Below, piece after piece: positions 5,739-8,307 of a DNA stretch of 8,307 bases; positions within the stretch are counted from its first letter, which is position 1; the number at the start of each line of letters is the position of its first letter. The notes beneath the pieces are model-generated. The model ran no database searches and was not told the DNA's origin. It saw nothing but the letters and a program-made list of their open reading frames with translations. Source of the DNA: Stenotrophobium sp040387055 (GTDB lineage Bacteria; Pseudomonadota; Gammaproteobacteria; Nevskiales; Nevskiaceae); NCBI GenBank assembly GCA_040387055.1, contig JAZKEM010000044.1, positions 1-8,307 of the forward strand, in the 5' to 3' direction. A program made the translations under genes and the position numbers.

Positions 5739-6913
5739 TGCAGTCCCTCGGCATTTCGCATTACACCGTTACCTCCGCCGTCGGGCGTGGGCGCAAAGCA
5801 CATTTGCGGGCGCTGCGTGAAGAGCGCACAGGGTTACGGCACCAGACTTTTGAAACCTGCCCGATTTCTTGCTGGATCGGCGAAGTTGATGGCCTCGATG
5901 TGCCGCTACCTGCAGAACATGCGGAATGGGATTGTCGTAACAATCGTCTCGCGTGGCTGGGCTTGCAGCAAGATGATTTTCTAAACGCGGCGCAGCAGTT
6001 GCGCGAACGTCATGGTGCAACGCGCGTCGGTGTATTTATTGGCACCAGTACTGCAGGCGTGTTTTCTACCGAACTTGCGTATCGCGAGCGTCGCGAGACA
6101 CAAGGATCCTTGCCGTCCTGGTTTAACTATCGCACCACGCAGAGCTGCTCATCACCAGCGGATTTTGTGCAGCGTGTACTCCAACTAGAAGGCACGGCGA
6201 TTTCGATTGCTACAGCCTGTTCATCAAGCGCCAAGGTTTTTGCCTCTGCACACCGCGCAATTTCAGCCGGACTTTGCGATGCAGCGATTGTCGGCGGCGT
6301 TGATAGTCTTTGCCTGACCACGCTCTATGGTTTTAATTCTCTACAGTTGGTCTCGCCAGAAATTTGCAGGCCTGCGGATGCAACACGTCGTGGCATCTCG
6401 ATTGGTGAAGCTGCGGGTTTCGCAATTCTCGAAAGAAATACTTCTGGGTTAGCACTGCTCGGCTACGGTGAAAGCAGCGACGCACATCATATGTCTGCGC
6501 CACATCCGGAAGGCGCTGGCGCTGCCGCAGCGATGCGTGGCGCGCTAAAGCGTGCAGGCCTCGCCGCTTCTGATATTGATTACGTTAATCTTCATGGCAC
6601 AGCGACACCTGCCAACGACGCTTCGGAAGATCAGGGCGTCTGCACCGTGCTCGGCACCGAAACACCATGCAGTTCTACTAAAGGCTGGACCGGTCACACC
6701 TTAGGCGCAGCCGCGATTACTGAAGCCGCTATTTCCTTGCTCTGCATAAGTCATGATTTTTTGCCGCGCAGTCTCAACACGCTGCAAAAAGATCCCGAGC
6801 TGGGCAGTAACATTTTGCTTGCAGCGCGCGAGACCAAAGTGCGGCATGTTCTGTCGAATTCATTTGGCTTCGGCGGCAGCAATTGCAGCTTGCTGTTTGG
6901 AACGCTGCCATGA
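5738..6913 (+). CDS. apeO: Beta-ketoacyl-ACP synthase (ketosynthase, ApeO-like)
   Basis: This is a 391-aa FabB/F-type ketosynthase with a complete active site: nucleophile C161 in TACSSS, first histidine H286 in HGTATPAND, the lysine K315 in SSTKGWTGHT with second histidine H320, and the glycine-rich SNSFGFGGSN near the C-terminus (373-382). It is therefore predicted to be a working condensing enzyme that extends the carrier-bound aryl chain by decarboxylative addition of malonyl units. The next gene encodes a shortened, cysteine-less homologue, the arrangement of a KS/chain-length-factor heterodimer (ApeO:ApeC in studied aryl polyene systems). The ATG at 5738 forms TGATG with the upstream stop; its own stop overlaps the next start as ATGA. 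The symbol is assigned by resemblance and context. Confidence 0.93.
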   Translation: MQSLGISHYTVTSAVGRGRKAHLRALREERTGLRHQTFETCPISCWIGEVDGLDVPLPAEHAEWDCRNNRLAWLGLQQDDFLNAAQQLRERHGATRVGVFIGTSTAGVFSTELAYRERRETQGSLPSWFNYRTTQSCSSPADFVQRVLQLEGTAISIATACSSSAKVFASAHRAISAGLCDAAIVGGVDSLCLTTLYGFNSLQLVSPEICRPADATRRGISIGEAAGFAILERNTSGLALLGYGESSDAHHMSAPHPEGAGAAAAMRGALKRAGLAASDIDYVNLHGTATPANDASEDQGVCTVLGTETPCSSTKGWTGHTLGAAAITEAAISLLCISHDFLPRSLNTLQKDPELGSNILLAARETKVRHVLSNSFGFGGSNCSLLFGTLP

Positions 6914-7701
6914 AGTCCCTATTTATTGAATCGCTCGGCATTGCTGCACCAGGTCTTGCAGGCTGGCCACAGGCTCGCGCGGTACTGCGTGGCGAACAAG
7001 CTTATGTCGCACAAGATTTGGAAACGTATCAGCCTAGCTTGCTACCACCGAACGAACGCCGTCGCGCAACACCGGCGGTGCGTCTTGCGTTTCGTGTTGC
7101 AGAAGAAGCCGTCGCGGGTTCTAGCCTAGCGGCATATCAACTTGCAGGCGTGTTTGCCACTGCCGAAGCAGACACCAGTGTTTTACACCGCATCTGTAGT
7201 GCGCTCGCTGAAGATTCCCGTGCGGTATCGCCTACTGATTTTCATAACTCCGTGCACAACGCTGCCGCCGGTTATTGGAGTATTGCTGCGACTGCAAAGC
7301 TGCCATCGGTCACACTCGCTGCAGACGATGCGACATTTGTAGCCGGACTTCTCGAAGCCTGTGGCTTGGTCCATGGTGATGGTTATAGCGTGCTGCTCAC
7401 GACGTATGACCTGCGTCCACCTGAGCCATTGTTTGGTGAAAGGCCTTTGCTGTGCAATGCGGGTGTCGCTTTTGTTCTAACTGCCGAACGCAGCGAACGT
7501 TCTTTGGCGCAGCTCGACATCGCGCCAACATCCGTCAGCGAAACAACCATGAGCGATGAGTCACTAGAAGCTCTGCGCCTAGGCAATCCAGCCTGTCGCG
7601 CACTACCACTGCTGCGCTTGCTGGCCTCAGAAGAATCTGGCGATATTTGTCTGGCTGGAACAGGTGAGCAGCGTTGGCAATTGAAGGTGCTGCGCCTGTG
7701 A
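6910..7701 (+). CDS. apeC: Ketosynthase-like chain length factor (ApeC-like, cysteine-less)
   Basis: This 263-aa protein resembles the N-terminal part of beta-ketoacyl synthases (Ketoacyl-synt_2-type), about 130 residues shorter than its neighbour. The stretch NSVHNAAAGYWSIAA (113-127) and SVTLAADDATFVAGLLEA (133-150) line up with the ketosynthase region around the active-site cysteine. Where the partner has TACSSS this protein has AADDAT, so the nucleophile is absent. It also lacks the two catalytic histidines and the C-terminal thiolase half. It should be non-condensing and act as the partner that shapes chain length in a heterodimer with the preceding ketosynthase. The start at 6910 (ATGA overlap) is preferred over an upstream TTG in the same frame. 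Its stop overlaps the final dehydratase start (GTGA). The alignment is by eye. Confidence 0.88.
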   Translation: MKSLFIESLGIAAPGLAGWPQARAVLRGEQAYVAQDLETYQPSLLPPNERRRATPAVRLAFRVAEEAVAGSSLAAYQLAGVFATAEADTSVLHRICSALAEDSRAVSPTDFHNSVHNAAAGYWSIAATAKLPSVTLAADDATFVAGLLEACGLVHGDGYSVLLTTYDLRPPEPLFGERPLLCNAGVAFVLTAERSERSLAQLDIAPTSVSETTMSDESLEALRLGNPACRALPLLRLLASEESGDICLAGTGEQRWQLKVLRL

Positions 7702-8159
7702 GTGACTTACGCTGCAATGAGACTGAAATTCGCAGCCTGCTGTTGCATGCAGAGCGCATGGTCTTGTGGCAATCGGTTGATTCGTGGGACGACAACAGTC
7801 TGCGATGCAGCACCTCAACACATACCGATGCGCAGAATCCGCTGCGTCGCAACGGCGCTTTATCGTCTATACATCTGGCTGAATATGGCGCACAGATGAT
7901 GGCAATTCACGGTGCTTTGCTCGCCCGCAAAAATACGGGGACTGCACTGGTTCCGGGCGTACTGACTTCGCTAAAAGATTTTGAGATGCACGCCCCCCGC
8001 ATTGATGACATCAGCGCTGTACTTAAAGGAACTGCAAAGGTTCTGATCTCCGGCGCATCAGGCTCTATTTATGAGTTTTCTATTGCCTCCGGGGATCGTC
8101 GTGTTGCAAGTGGTCGTGTCTCGGTATTGACCCTGCCGGGTGCCGCTGCCTCGGTTTAA
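7698..8159 (+). CDS. apeP: ApeP-like hot-dog 3-hydroxyacyl-ACP dehydratase
   Basis: This 153-aa protein looks like the predicted hot-dog dehydratases (COG4706/ApeP group) of aryl polyene clusters. An N-terminal LLLHAERMVLW (14-24) is followed by a turn with NPLRRNGALSSIHLAEYGAQMMAIHGALLA (47-76), where H17, E62 and H71 stand out. SIHLAEYGAQ aligns with the helix carrying the acidic residue in FabA-like folds. It lacks the HFPGxPxxPG block of the other dehydratase, so it is a different subgroup. Both dehydratases of the pair probably cooperate in forming the conjugated double bonds. The start is the GTG at 7698 whose GTGA overlaps the chain length factor stop; a TTG further upstream is possible but less likely. 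It is the last gene of the operon and overlaps the convergent gene by 4 nt. Confidence 0.85.
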   Translation: MSDLRCNETEIRSLLLHAERMVLWQSVDSWDDNSLRCSTSTHTDAQNPLRRNGALSSIHLAEYGAQMMAIHGALLARKNTGTALVPGVLTSLKDFEMHAPRIDDISAVLKGTAKVLISGASGSIYEFSIASGDRRVASGRVSVLTLPGAAASV

Positions 8160-8307
8160 GCTTTTTCTTCCGGCTGTTGTTCGTCGTCGACTTCGGTTTC
8201 AGTACCGTCAGCCGCGATAACTTTCTTTCTCGGCTTCATACCGTCGTCGTCGAGATTGCGCGGAATGGTCCACTCTTCCAGCACCATGCCGAGCTGTTCC
8301 ATGTCGG
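8156..8307 (-). CDS. C-terminal fragment of an unrecognised protein
   Basis: The leftward frame from the right edge to a TAA at 8156-8158 encodes the last 50 residues of a gene whose start is outside the window. The visible part begins DMEQLGMVLEEWTIPRN and continues with a hydrophilic, acidic and lysine-containing tail (LDDDGMKPRKKVIAADG, then TETEVDDEQQPEEKA). Such a charged, probably disordered end is common at C-termini of soluble proteins. I do not recognise the family. Nothing ties it to the pigment pathway, and it converges with the pigment operon, so it probably marks the cluster boundary. The frame is open to the edge, and base use is like the neighbouring genes, which supports it as real coding sequence. 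Confidence 0.7.
   Translation of the reverse strand, partial: DMEQLGMVLEEWTIPRNLDDDGMKPRKKVIAADGTETEVDDEQQPEEKA

Noticed and set aside
8159..8170. AAGCTTTTTCTT considered as terminator of the pigment operon
   Set aside because: There is no GC-rich stem in front of the T-run and the sequence codes for the C-terminus of the opposing gene.

Overview
The window holds most of an aryl polyene (xanthomonadin-type) pigment gene cluster from a Gram-negative bacterium. It is probably a beta- or gammaproteobacterium, judging from the moderately GC-rich coding DNA, the tightly overlapping genes and the LpxL-like and PlsC-like acyltransferases. The genus cannot be named from the sequence alone. The assignment rests on a set of genes that occur together in these clusters: two acyl carrier proteins, a COG4648-type membrane protein, an AMP-dependent acyl/aryl ligase, two hot-dog dehydratases, a full ketosynthase, a truncated ketosynthase-like chain length factor, and acyltransferases. 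They sit next to a chorismatase that can supply a hydroxybenzoate starter.

Layout: two divergent operons share a roughly 205-bp control region (2172-2376). The leftward operon runs chorismatase (XanB2/FkbO/Hyg5 family) > PlsC-type acyltransferase > acyl carrier protein 1, and probably continues past the left edge. The rightward operon has eight genes: acyl carrier protein 2 > membrane protein > ligase > FabZ-like dehydratase > LpxL-like acyltransferase > ketosynthase > chain length factor > ApeP-like dehydratase. Most junctions overlap (ATGA, GTGA, TGATG) or are separated by 1 nt, which points to translational coupling. At the right edge the C-terminus of an unrelated, unrecognised leftward gene overlaps the last pigment gene by 4 nt tail to tail.

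Proposed pathway (inference from families): the chorismatase converts chorismate to hydroxybenzoate, probably 3-hydroxybenzoate. The AMP-ligase loads it on an acyl carrier protein. The ketosynthase/chain length factor pair extends it with malonyl units. The two hot-dog proteins dehydrate the reduced intermediates to give a conjugated polyene. The acyltransferases and the membrane protein would attach the polyene to a lipid and place it in the envelope. A ketoreductase, the usual second free-standing ketosynthase, glycosyltransferase, LolA-like carrier and MMPL exporter are not in the window. If present, they most likely lie beyond the left edge or elsewhere in the genome.

The only gene-free stretch of note is the divergent intergenic region. 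It is AT-rich in the middle and carries several perfect short inverted repeats, two of which compete for the same bases. No RNA genes, mobile elements or CRISPR arrays were seen.
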